Positions 1 to 7,236 of a stretch of DNA of 27,127 nt are shown in pieces. The position numbers were made by a program, and so were the translations under genes. The notes below the pieces were generated by a model that made no database searches, was not told the DNA's origin, and saw only the letters and a list, made by a program, of their open reading frames with translations. Numbering within the stretch: position 1 is the first letter of the stretch; each line of letters starts with the position of its first letter. The stretch lies in NCBI GenBank assembly GCA_964482395.1, contig CAYZXK010000142.1, forward strand, positions 1 through 27,127, in the 5' to 3' direction. This DNA comes from CAYZXK01 sp964482395. GTDB lineage: Bacteria; Planctomycetota; Phycisphaerae; UBA1845; Fen-1342.

Positions 1-163
1 GGCGCAGCCGTCAGCTTGAGCGGGTCGCTGAGGGCCGTAGAATAGGGCTGGTTAGGCATCCGCACCGGTCACGGCGGCGCAAGCGTCGCATGAAGGGCAA
101 CACATTCCAGCCGCCGGGCTCTGGGATCATACCGCTGCCGCGGTGCCGGCCAGGAAGGACCAT

Positions 164-1225
164 ATGTTCGTCTGGGTACTTCGGATCGCTTTCATCATCC
201 TGATCTGGGCGGTCGCTCTGTTGGCCGCCGGCAAGAGCAACGAGCTGGTGGGCTTTCAGACCGCATATTGGATGGGGGGCTCGTTCGCGGTCGCCGTGCT
301 GCTGGTGGTAGTGGACGCGTTCCTGCCCCGCAAGTCCCTGGCGGCCCTCTCCGGAGTATTCCTTGGAGTGGTGGCCGGCATGGTGTTCGCCTACGGGCTC
401 AGCCTGATCTTGGACCTGATGCTGGAAGTCTACTGTCCCACCCTGGTCGGCGGCTCACTGGTCAAGTCGGTCAAGCTCATGCTGGGCGTGATCTGCTGTT
501 ACCTCACCATCAGCTTCATCCTTCAGACCAAGGATGACATCCGCTTCGTGATTCCCTATGTGGAGTTCTCCCGGCAGAGCCGCGGTTCCCGTCCGCTGAT
601 TCTGGACACCTCGGTCATCATCGACGGCCGCATCGCCGACATCTGCGACACCCGCATCATCGACTCGCCCCTATTCATCCCGCGCTTCGTGCTTCAGGAA
701 TTGCAGGCCATAGCCGACAGTCCCGACAAGCTCAAGCGCAATCGCGGCCGTCGCGGCCTGGACATGCTCAACAAGCTGCAAACCAACGACAAGGTGGAGA
801 TCCGGATTTCGGACGCTCGTCTGCCCAGCATTGAAGAGGCCGGCGATGTGGACCAGAAGCTGGTCGCGCTGGCCAAGCGCCTGGACGGGCGGATCGTGAC
901 CAACGATTACAACCTCAACAAGATCTCGCAGCTCCGCGGCGTGGACGTGATCAACATCAACGACCTGGCCAACGCCCTCAAACCGGTCGTCCTCCCGGGT
1001 GAGACTCTGGCGGTCAAGATCATCAAGCCCGGCGAAGAACCCGGACAGGGCGTGGGCTACCTCGAAGATGGCACCATGGTGGTAGCCGAAAGCTGCCGCG
1101 ACAAGATCAACGAGGAAGTCACGCTGGTTGTGACCAGTGTGTTGCAGACTTCGGCGGGCCGGATGATTTTCGGACGCCCGGAAGGAATGCCGCCTCCCCC
1201 ACGCCGGTCTCGAACCCATCCCTGA
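164..1225 (+). CDS. YacL-type membrane protein with PIN and TRAM domains
   Basis: This is a 353-residue integral membrane protein with a cytoplasmic PIN nuclease-like domain and a C-terminal TRAM RNA-binding domain, the architecture of Bacillus YacL. About four hydrophobic segments lie in residues 5-22, 35-53, 61-90 and 103-121. The PIN domain starts at LILDTSVIIDGRIADI (145-160). Its acidic residues are visible as D148, E179 (LQEL), D230 (DVDQKL) and D248 (TNDYN), so the metal site looks intact. The TRAM part follows at about 280-337. A GTG 21 bases upstream is possible, but the ATG at 164 has AGGAAGG about six bases before it and leads straight into the first membrane helix. The proline/arginine end after residue 340 is not part of the family core. 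The family call is firm; the substrate RNA is not known. Confidence 0.9.
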   Translation: MFVWVLRIAFIILIWAVALLAAGKSNELVGFQTAYWMGGSFAVAVLLVVVDAFLPRKSLAALSGVFLGVVAGMVFAYGLSLILDLMLEVYCPTLVGGSLVKSVKLMLGVICCYLTISFILQTKDDIRFVIPYVEFSRQSRGSRPLILDTSVIIDGRIADICDTRIIDSPLFIPRFVLQELQAIADSPDKLKRNRGRRGLDMLNKLQTNDKVEIRISDARLPSIEEAGDVDQKLVALAKRLDGRIVTNDYNLNKISQLRGVDVININDLANALKPVVLPGETLAVKIIKPGEEPGQGVGYLEDGTMVVAESCRDKINEEVTLVVTSVLQTSAGRMIFGRPEGMPPPPRRSRTHP

Positions 1226-1363
1226 AAGCGGTCCCGAAAGTAAACCACACGCCCTTCCTCGACCGATGCTTGGAACAGTGCCGCAAAAGGCTCGACCGCA
1301 ACCTCATAGAATAAGATAGACGCGCGGCGGCCGGCGACCATCGGCGGCCGCGAGGGTGCCCCC

Positions 1364-1897
1364 ATGACCCTCGGACCAGAACACGACAACCCATTACGCC
1401 GCCTCTTCGGCGGGCTGGTCGAGCAGGTCTTCATGGTCGACCTGGGGATCTGTGACACGGGCCTGACCGACTACCTCGGCGAACTGCTGACCGAGTTCGT
1501 GCACATCGACCGCATCTACCCCCTGCGGACGGTCGACAACCAGGTGATTCGCGAGATTTCCCGAATGGAGGCCGAGGCCGCCGTCGGCCCGGGCCTGAGC
1601 GCCACCCGCCGGCGACGCCTGATCAACAAATACATCGGAGACTTCACCCTCTTCTGGACCGGCGTCTACCCCGAACACCTCCGCCCTCGCAAACTCGGCA
1701 CCGTCGACCGCTTCGACGCCTACCTCCGGCAGGGCAAGCTCTCCTACGGCATCGCCAGCGAACTCACCGCCCCACGCGAGCACCCCCCGGCTGAAGTGCT
1801 ACAGCAGCTCAGCGAGCAGTTCGAATACTGCGTCCACGGATTGCGACTGGTCCGCGCAAGCTGGGAGCGGCTGGCCCGCGGCTCACGCCGCAACTGA
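1364..1897 (+). CDS. Hypothetical protein, no recognised family
   Basis: The product is 177 residues, soluble, without a signal peptide or membrane segment. I do not recognise a family. The reading frame looks real: codon use matches its neighbours, GAGGGTG precedes the ATG, and the composition is that of a folded protein rather than a shadow frame. A helix-rich middle (residues 35-70) contains FVHIDRIYPLR, and an aromatic stretch GDFTLFWTGVYPEHL lies at 92-106. The C-terminal half reads as amphipathic helices with an EQFEYCVHGLRLVR segment near 151-164. It starts 138 bases after the PIN/TRAM gene. A 7-bp hairpin (1327-1351) sits just before the ribosome binding site. No catalytic motif is evident. 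Confidence 0.7.
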   Translation: MTLGPEHDNPLRRLFGGLVEQVFMVDLGICDTGLTDYLGELLTEFVHIDRIYPLRTVDNQVIREISRMEAEAAVGPGLSATRRRRLINKYIGDFTLFWTGVYPEHLRPRKLGTVDRFDAYLRQGKLSYGIASELTAPREHPPAEVLQQLSEQFEYCVHGLRLVRASWERLARGSRRN

Positions 1898-1975
1898 TCC
1901 CCACTCCATCCGGCCGCCGCCTTCCTACACGCCGGCGCGAGCCGGGCGCGACCGGCCCTCCTGGATGCCCGGCCC

Positions 1976-2518
1976 TCAACCTGGCTGACCCTCCCGGATG
2001 CCATACAGCTCCAGCACTTCCGGCCACCGGCCCGAGCTGCGCAGCAGGTACTCGACTACCTCGCGAACCGCACCGTGTCCCCCGGCGGCCTCCGTGACGA
2101 GCTTGGCCGCCTGTTTGACCTCCTCGGCCGCGTCCCGGACCGCGATCGGCAGGCCGCAGTGCCGTAGCAGCGGGACATCCGGCAAGTCGTCCCCAATGAC
2201 TGCGGTTTGCTCCAGGCTCAGCTTCAGCTCGTCCAGCCGGGCCCGCAGGTCGCTCAGCTTGTCCCGGCTGCCCTGGATGACATGCTGCACCCCCAGTTCG
2301 CGAGCCCGGGCCGAAACAGCCTGGGACGTCTTGCCCGAGCAGATCACCACTGTGCCCCCCAGCTTCTGAAACCACTCGATCGCGATGCCGTCGCGGACGT
2401 GAAACCGGCGTGCCACACCGCCGCCATCGTCCATCAGCAGCCGCCCGTCGGTCAGCACCCCGTCAACGTCCAAGCACAAACAGCGGATGTCCAGCATCGC
2501 CCAGGCTCCCGGATTCAT
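1976..2518 (-). CDS. kdsC: KdsC-like HAD phosphatase (3-deoxy-D-manno-octulosonate-8-phosphate phosphatase)
   Basis: This 180-residue HAD-superfamily phosphatase of the small capless KdsC type would remove phosphate from KDO-8-phosphate in lipopolysaccharide sugar synthesis. Motif I is LCLDVDGVLTDG (14-25), with the nucleophile D17 and acid/base D19. Motif II is VVICSGK (57-63, S61). Motif III includes the K87 region, and motif IV is VIGDDLPD (107-114, D110 and D111). Length and order of motifs match KdsC and its close relatives. A second ATG at codon 8 is an alternative start; GAGG lies about eight bases upstream of the first. No other KDO or lipid A gene is in the window, so the exact sugar phosphate is inferred. 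It converges with the unknown gene ending at 1897. Confidence 0.82.
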   Translation of the reverse strand: MNPGAWAMLDIRCLCLDVDGVLTDGRLLMDDGGGVARRFHVRDGIAIEWFQKLGGTVVICSGKTSQAVSARARELGVQHVIQGSRDKLSDLRARLDELKLSLEQTAVIGDDLPDVPLLRHCGLPIAVRDAAEEVKQAAKLVTEAAGGHGAVREVVEYLLRSSGRWPEVLELYGIREGQPG

Positions 2519-2532
2519 TTCCCAACCTCGCT

Positions 2533-2538
2533 ATCATA
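2533..2538 (-). promoter_or_regulatory. Possible -10 element for the KdsC-like gene
   Basis: TATGAT on the minus strand lies about 14 bases upstream of the ATG at 2518, which would give a very short leader. No convincing -35 hexamer is seen at the right distance, so this is weak. Confidence 0.3.
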
Positions 2539-2672
2539 GCGGCTCCGGGCTGCCACCGGCCGGCAGCCGGCCGGCGAGTTCCTCCAGCCAGTAAAGCCAG
2601 CTTGCCCGCGGCCGAGTGCACCAGCCCGGCTCCACACGCCAGGCGGCCGGGCTCGAAAGCTCCCTCCTCCGG

Positions 2673-2701
2673 TTGACGTGCTGAAAACTCACGCCTACCA
2701 T
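2673..2701 (+). promoter_or_regulatory. Sigma-70-like promoter for the alkyltransferase gene
   Basis: TTGACG (2673-2678), exactly 17 bases, then TACCAT (2696-2701). Transcription would start near 2708, leaving about 17 bases of leader that contain GGAGGG before the ATG at 2725. This is one of the cleaner promoters in the window. Confidence 0.6.
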
Positions 2702-2724
2702 GCCCCGGCAACGCGGAGGGTCGA

Positions 2725-3327
2725 ATGAGGTCTTCGCAGAAAAGAACTGAAACTTTGGCTTGCAAGCTCAACAGTCCCTTGGGCCCGCTTCTGGCCGCAG
2801 CCACCCCCCGGGGGGTCTGTTGGCTGTCCTTTGCCGATTGCAGCTCGTTGAGCCAGCAGGCGGCACGGTTGGCAAGACGGCTCGGCTGTCCGGTCCGGTC
2901 CGGCGTCAACCGACACATCCGGCAGTTGCGGAAGGAGCTTGGGCAATACTTCGCGGGCCGGCTCCGCAAGTTTCGCGTTCGGCTCGACTACCAGGGTACC
3001 GCATTTCAGAAGGCGGTTTGGCGCCAGCTTCGGGCGGTCCCCTACGGCCAGACGATCTCCTACCGCGAGCTGGCTGACCGACTCGGGCGGCCCGGTGCAA
3101 TGCGGGCCGTCGGACGGGCCAACGCCCAGAATTGCATCGGCATCCTGATCCCCTGTCACCGTGTGATCCGGCACGATGGCCAGCTCGGCGGCTATGCCGC
3201 CGGCCTGTGGCGGAAACGGCTCCTGCTGAGACTTGAGCAGGCACCCCTCCGCGCGGCTCGCTGCCCCCTGGCCGACAGGCCCGGCCCGAGCAGGATCAAC
3301 CCGACAGCAGTTGGACGAAAGGATTGA
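2725..3327 (+). CDS. ogt: Methylated-DNA--protein-cysteine S-methyltransferase (Ogt/AGT)
   Basis: This DNA repair protein transfers alkyl groups from O6-alkylguanine or O4-alkylthymine to its own cysteine. The N-terminal domain (about 10-88) is divergent. The C-terminal DNA-binding domain begins at GTAFQKAVWRQL (91-102) and continues with VPYGQTISYRELA (105-117). The helix-turn-helix and arginine finger region is RAVGRANAQN (127-136). The active site is IPCHRVI, with acceptor C144, and GGYAAGL (155-161) follows. The family normally ends soon after this. Here about 25 extra residues (PLADRPGPSRINPTAVGRKD at the end) run antisense through the stop of the converging gene, a 32-base overlap. GGAGGG precedes the ATG. 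Function is well supported; the C-terminal tail is probably unstructured. Confidence 0.92.
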   Translation: MRSSQKRTETLACKLNSPLGPLLAAATPRGVCWLSFADCSSLSQQAARLARRLGCPVRSGVNRHIRQLRKELGQYFAGRLRKFRVRLDYQGTAFQKAVWRQLRAVPYGQTISYRELADRLGRPGAMRAVGRANAQNCIGILIPCHRVIRHDGQLGGYAAGLWRKRLLLRLEQAPLRAARCPLADRPGPSRINPTAVGRKD

Positions 3328-4054
3328 TGTCTGCGAAACCGACCGTCCCGTCCTGATTGATATCCCCGTTGGAGTCCGGGCAGTTCGGGAATTGCGCCTG
3401 ATACTCGACCGGATTCGTCAGACGAAGCGCGAACCAGTTTATGTCGCCGAAGCCCACCTGTCCGTCGCAGTTCAGGTCGCCCGCCAGCCCCACGACCTGC
3501 AAATAAAAGTGCTCTTCGGCGTAGAACAGCTCGTCGCTGTCGAAGTACTTGCCCGCCACCGCCAGCACCAGGTCATAGTAGTCATATCCGCTGGCCGGCT
3601 CGATTTGGACCTCGTAGGAGAACACCGTCGGCCCGCTTCCCCAGCGGTAGCAACCCGCCGGCTGCGTGTAGTAGTTAGCGGGTTCTCCCCACTCCGGCCA
3701 GTCGCAGTCCGCTCCGTAGACCAAGTGCCCACCGCTTTCGACCCCCGCAAAGCGGAGTCGCCTGAGCTGTACCGCGTACGTATCGCCGACTTCGAGGCTC
3801 AACACCTCCACCTGAAGGCTCTTGCTCGCTCCCACGTGCGACTGGAAAACCTTGAGCGTGCCACGGTCGGGGGCCCCGGTCGCACTCTCGTCCGGGTCGG
3901 CCAGGGTGTCATGCCCGAACACCCAGATCGCGTTGGACTGCACCAGGTTATGGCAGCTCAAGCAGCTCGCCCCCCAGGCCGGCTCGGCGGAAGCCCGAAT
4001 TGGCAGCACCGCGGCCGCCAGCACCGCAATTGAAAGCAGTGGTCTGATACTCAT
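3296..4054 (-). CDS. Secreted protein with one CxxCH heme motif and paired dockerin-like loops; last gene of the hydrogenase operon
   Basis: This is a 252-residue exported protein. Residues 1-23 form a signal peptide ending ASA. A single heme c motif, CLSCH, lies at 31-35 right behind it. A beta-rich domain with no family I can name spans 65-190. At the end are two calcium-loop dockerin-like units, DLNCDGQVGFGDIN (193-206) and DINQDGTVGFADIN (231-244), closing with PFVQLL, the planctomycete GC-type dockerin style. The ATG overlaps the stop of the maturation protease by ATGA, and AAGAGG lies just upstream, so it is translationally coupled to the hydrogenase genes. That context suggests a small electron carrier or scaffold for the exported hydrogenase (inference). 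A longer frame upstream runs through the protease gene and is not used. Confidence 0.8.
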   Translation of the reverse strand: MSIRPLLSIAVLAAAVLPIRASAEPAWGASCLSCHNLVQSNAIWVFGHDTLADPDESATGAPDRGTLKVFQSHVGASKSLQVEVLSLEVGDTYAVQLRRLRFAGVESGGHLVYGADCDWPEWGEPANYYTQPAGCYRWGSGPTVFSYEVQIEPASGYDYYDLVLAVAGKYFDSDELFYAEEHFYLQVVGLAGDLNCDGQVGFGDINWFALRLTNPVEYQAQFPNCPDSNGDINQDGTVGFADINPFVQLLSG

Positions 4055-4728
4055 CGATCTACCTCTTCCCTCCGACGAGATTTCCGGGACGCCGACCGCC
4101 CGGCGCCAGTTCCAGCCCCGGGCCAGGCATCCGAAGCCGCCCGTCGCGGCTGCCGACTGGCGTACCTGCCGGTCGGCGACCGACGACCGTTTCCATCCCC
4201 CTCCAGCTCCCGCAGCACCAGACCTGCAATCCGCGGAAGCTGCCGCTCGATCTCGGCTGACAGTTCGACTCCGTACTCGATCGCCGCCGGCTTGACGCCC
4301 AGAATGACGACCTCTTCCGGCGCAACCCCCAGAAGCTCGGTCATGCTCAGAGCTTCGAGCAACCCGAATTGGTGTACCGACCAATGCTGGTTCGATTGCC
4401 GGACCAGGTCCTCGGGCCGTAGTCGCAGCACGGTCCCGGGGGGGCAGTCGGCGTCGGCGGCGTCCACCACCACCACTTTCCGCCGGCCGGCCAGCAGGTC
4501 CACCAGCCCCAGCCCCGCAGTGCCGCCGTCCACGACTTCCACCTCCGCCGGCAGCGGCAATCGCTCGACGGCCTGAATGCCCCGCACGCCAACGCCTTCA
4601 TCGCGCAGCAAAATGTTCCCCAGCCCCAACACCAGAACCGGCCGGGCTCGCCCGGGCACCGTGTCCACCGCCGAAGCGGGCCCGGCCCACCCGCGGCTCT
4701 TCCGCCTCCCAGTGCTTCGATGATTCAC
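4051..4728 (-). CDS. [NiFe] hydrogenase maturation protease (HyaD/HybD/HupD family)
   Basis: This endopeptidase would trim the C-terminal peptide of the large subunit once nickel is inserted. The core is VLVLGLGNILLRDEGVGV (31-48). The three nickel-sensing residues of HybD map to E44 (in DEG), D89 (VVVVDAAD) and H119 (WSVHQFGLLEAL). The start is uncertain. A GTG at 4728, one base after the stop of the large subunit, is chosen. An ATG at 4827 would overlap that gene by 98 bases, and GTG codons at 4671 or 4662 would give a protein closer to family length. After about residue 178 comes a 47-residue Arg/Ser/Gly-rich tail that the family does not need. The stop overlaps the next ATG by ATGA. It presumably acts on the product encoded just upstream. 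Confidence 0.85.
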   Translation of the reverse strand: MNHRSTGRRKSRGWAGPASAVDTVPGRARPVLVLGLGNILLRDEGVGVRGIQAVERLPLPAEVEVVDGGTAGLGLVDLLAGRRKVVVVDAADADCPPGTVLRLRPEDLVRQSNQHWSVHQFGLLEALSMTELLGVAPEEVVILGVKPAAIEYGVELSAEIERQLPRIAGLVLRELEGDGNGRRSPTGRYASRQPRRAASDAWPGAGTGAGRSASRKSRRREEVDR

Positions 4729-4729
4729 G

Positions 4730-6187
4730 TCAGGCACGTCTCGCTCGCCCAGGCTGCCGAACCCTGGCCCGCACCACCGCCTCGCCCGGCCGAACCAGAT
4801 GAACGCTGCACGCCAGACAGGGATCAAACGAATGCACGACCCGCAACACCTCGACCGGCTGATTCACGTCCCCCACCGGCGTGCCCACCAATGCCGCCTC
4901 GATCGGACCGCTCTGACCCAGATCGTCCCGCGGCGAACCGTTCCAACTGGTCGGCGTTACGACCTGGTAACAACTGATCACCGAGTCGCTTATCTGTATC
5001 CAGTGGCCCAGCCCGCCGCGGGGGGCCTCGGTCAGCCCGACCCCGGTCGCCTGCCCCGGGATACTGCTGGGCTGGTAGGCCGGCGCGCCCGGAACCAGCT
5101 CGTCCAGCCAGCCGTTCATCGCGTCGGCGATCTTCTTGGCTTCCTGGGCCCGGGCCACGATCCGGTCCATGGCCGAGATGCCGCGGTTGTACTGGTTGTT
5201 CACCCACATGCGGGCCAGCGGCCCCAGCTCGTAAACCTGGCTCGCGTACCGCGGGGCCTTGGTCCACGAATACGCACCCAGTTTGTCCGCCTCCGGCTCG
5301 GTCAGCCCCTGACTAGGATGCTTGTTGCCGCAGGCCGCCGTGTACCATGAGTATGCCACGTATTCGGTGATCTGAGCGGGATCGAACGGAGCCACCGCCC
5401 CGTCGACGTATCGCCCCGGTGCAAACAGCTTGCTGCTGCCGCTGGCATTCAGATCGAAAGCCCCGAACGCCAGCAGATTCCCGTACCCACGCCCGAGCTG
5501 ATAGTACCCCGGAAACCGATCCGCCAGCGTCGACGCGTCGGCCAGATATACGTTGTCAATGAACGAGCGAACTTCGCTCAGCAGGCCTCGGAAATCGGCG
5601 ATCTTCTCGGACGTCACCTGCTCGGTGCACCCCCCGACCACGAACGACCCCACGCAGGGCAGCTTCCCGCCGAAAATGGCCCCCATCTGATGCGCCTTGC
5701 GCCGCATTTCCAGGGCCGTCACATAATGGCTGATCAATGTGGCCGCGGCCGAACCGCTGACCATGTCCGCCGTGGTGTAGCGCGGAATCCACGGCGACTG
5801 ATCCAGCAGCCCGGTCGTGTTCACGTAGTCCAGTATCGACAGGTGATAAAAGTGCAGCAGGTGCGAGTCGATGAAGTTGGCGCCCAGCACCAGGTTGCGC
5901 AGAATCCGGCCATTATCCGGCGGCGTGATGCCGAAAGCGCTCTCCAGGGTCAGACAGGCGGCCATCGCGTGCGGCACCGGGCAAACGCCGCAAATCCGCT
6001 GCGTGTAGGGGACGGCGTCACGCGGATCACGCCCGATCAAGATGATCTCGAACCCCCGAAACATCGTCCCCGCACTCCTGGCCCCCACTACCTGGAGCTG
6101 GCCCCCCACCTGATCGACGGTCACCTCAATCTGGAGATGCCCCTCGATCCGCGTCACTGGATCGATGACTATCGTGGTCCGCATCAC
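4730..6187 (-). CDS. [NiFe] hydrogenase large (catalytic) subunit
   Basis: The 485-residue subunit carries the NiFe(CN)2CO site. The L1-like motif DPVTRIEGH is at 9-17. The first cysteine pair is in RICGVC (64-69, C66 and C69), followed by H73. The second pair is DPCLACSVH (455-463, C457 and C460). The first cysteine codon of the second pair is TGT, so this is not a selenocysteine [NiFeSe] enzyme. Beyond H463 are 22 residues rich in Arg and Val, the expected peptide removed by the protease encoded next. Length is at the short end for group 1 enzymes. The ATG overlaps the small subunit stop by ATGA, so subunits are co-translated in order. Export would be piggyback on the Tat signal of the small subunit. 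A precise hydrogenase subgroup cannot be set by eye. Confidence 0.95.
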   Translation of the reverse strand: MMRTTIVIDPVTRIEGHLQIEVTVDQVGGQLQVVGARSAGTMFRGFEIILIGRDPRDAVPYTQRICGVCPVPHAMAACLTLESAFGITPPDNGRILRNLVLGANFIDSHLLHFYHLSILDYVNTTGLLDQSPWIPRYTTADMVSGSAAATLISHYVTALEMRRKAHQMGAIFGGKLPCVGSFVVGGCTEQVTSEKIADFRGLLSEVRSFIDNVYLADASTLADRFPGYYQLGRGYGNLLAFGAFDLNASGSSKLFAPGRYVDGAVAPFDPAQITEYVAYSWYTAACGNKHPSQGLTEPEADKLGAYSWTKAPRYASQVYELGPLARMWVNNQYNRGISAMDRIVARAQEAKKIADAMNGWLDELVPGAPAYQPSSIPGQATGVGLTEAPRGGLGHWIQISDSVISCYQVVTPTSWNGSPRDDLGQSGPIEAALVGTPVGDVNQPVEVLRVVHSFDPCLACSVHLVRPGEAVVRARVRQPGRARRA

Positions 6188-7236
6188 GACCTCCCGCCCG
6201 GCCCGGGCAAAGGCGTCTGCTCCGCCCAGGCTAAGGCCCGCTGTTTTTCCGCCCCGCGCCGGGCGCCGCCCCGTCCTTTTCGCCCTGCCACGCGAGCCGG
6301 AGCCCGCGGCTCTTCACCGCGCCTGGCGGAATAGACATAGAACGGCGACATGCCGTCCGGAAAACCCGGCTCGCAGCAGCCCAGACACGGGCTCCCGGCC
6401 CCGACGCACCAGTTCACCCCGTAGCGACCCCCACCGCCCGCATTCCACTTCCGCACCGGACAATCCGAATAAGCCTTCTTGCCCTTGCACCCCACATGCT
6501 CCAGGCAGCCCCCCTGCCCAAGCTGCTGGGCGAAGACCATCTGCCCGCAAAGCTTGTGCCGCCTGAAGCACTTGTCGTGCACGCGCTGCCCGAAGTACTG
6601 GAGCGGACGCCGATGGGCGTCCAGCGGCGGCAGGCGACCATGATTGATCAGATAAGTCAGCGTGCCGACCAGCCAATCCGGATGCGCCGGGCAGCCCGGC
6701 ACGTTCACCAGCCGCGAGTCGTTGCCCAGCACCTGACCGACCGAACGGGCATCGGTCGGATTGGGAGCCCCGGCCACCACCCCGCCGAAGCAGGCGCAAC
6801 TACCCAGGGCCAGAATGTAGCCCGCATTAACGCTGAATTGCTGCACCGCCTGCTGCATGGTCGTCCCCGGCCACAACCCGCAGTACTTTCCCGCGGCCCC
6901 GATCGGAATCGCACCCTCGATGATCAGGATGTAGCCGGGCTGGGCACCGGCCGCCTGGGCCGCCGATACAGCCAGGTCCCCGGCCGCCGCCATCACGTTG
7001 CTCTGAAACTTCACGTCCAACGTGTTGAGTAGCAGGCTGTCGAAGCTGGCATAGTGGATGCTGTTCAGAGTGGAGACCGCGCAGCCGTCGCAGCCGGCAC
7101 CTTGCAGCCAGATCACCCGCGGAGCGTCCCGCGACAGCAGCACCTCCGCCAGCCTGGCCAGGGCGGCCGGAGCCAGCTTGCCGGCCGCCACCGCACCCGC
7201 CGCCAACTTCAGAAAATCGCGCCGTCCGATCCTCAT
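6184..7236 (-). CDS. [NiFe] hydrogenase small subunit, Tat-exported
   Basis: This 350-residue iron-sulfur subunit passes electrons from the NiFe site. A twin-arginine signal, RRDFLK (5-10) with a hydrophobic stretch, opens the protein. Proximal cluster cysteines are C49, C52 (GAGCDGC), C147 (GSCACFGG) and C182 (PGCPAHP). Distal ligands are H220, C223, C244 and C250. Medial ligands are C259, C284 and C287, and C277 in NWCVGAG stands where most group 1 enzymes have proline. The extra proximal cysteines of oxygen-tolerant enzymes are not seen. There is no C-terminal membrane helix. Instead about 48 residues of Arg/Gly/Pro-rich sequence follow PFYVYSARR (298-306). Both ends overlap neighbours by ATGA. 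The soluble exported dimer must hand electrons to something in the periplasm, most simply the cytochrome encoded upstream. Confidence 0.95.
   Translation of the reverse strand: MRIGRRDFLKLAAGAVAAGKLAPAALARLAEVLLSRDAPRVIWLQGAGCDGCAVSTLNSIHYASFDSLLLNTLDVKFQSNVMAAAGDLAVSAAQAAGAQPGYILIIEGAIPIGAAGKYCGLWPGTTMQQAVQQFSVNAGYILALGSCACFGGVVAGAPNPTDARSVGQVLGNDSRLVNVPGCPAHPDWLVGTLTYLINHGRLPPLDAHRRPLQYFGQRVHDKCFRRHKLCGQMVFAQQLGQGGCLEHVGCKGKKAYSDCPVRKWNAGGGGRYGVNWCVGAGSPCLGCCEPGFPDGMSPFYVYSARRGEEPRAPARVAGRKGRGGARRGAEKQRALAWAEQTPLPGPGGRS

Noticed and set aside
1..163. The end of a gene entering from the left edge
   Set aside because: A frame closes at 43-45 after only 14 codons with no recognisable tail, so no gene can be supported there.
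2463..2969. A 168-residue minus-strand frame overlapping ogt and the KdsC-like gene
   Set aside because: It is the shadow of two well-supported genes and has no recognisable protein features.
4055..4384. N-terminal extension of the dockerin protein to 4384
   Set aside because: It runs out of frame through the maturation protease gene and would bury the obvious signal peptide starting at 4054.
4730..4740. Selenocysteine form of the hydrogenase large subunit
   Set aside because: The DPCLAC cysteines are ordinary codons (TGT and TGC), and the TGA at 4730-4732 lies 22 residues after the terminal histidine motif as a normal stop.
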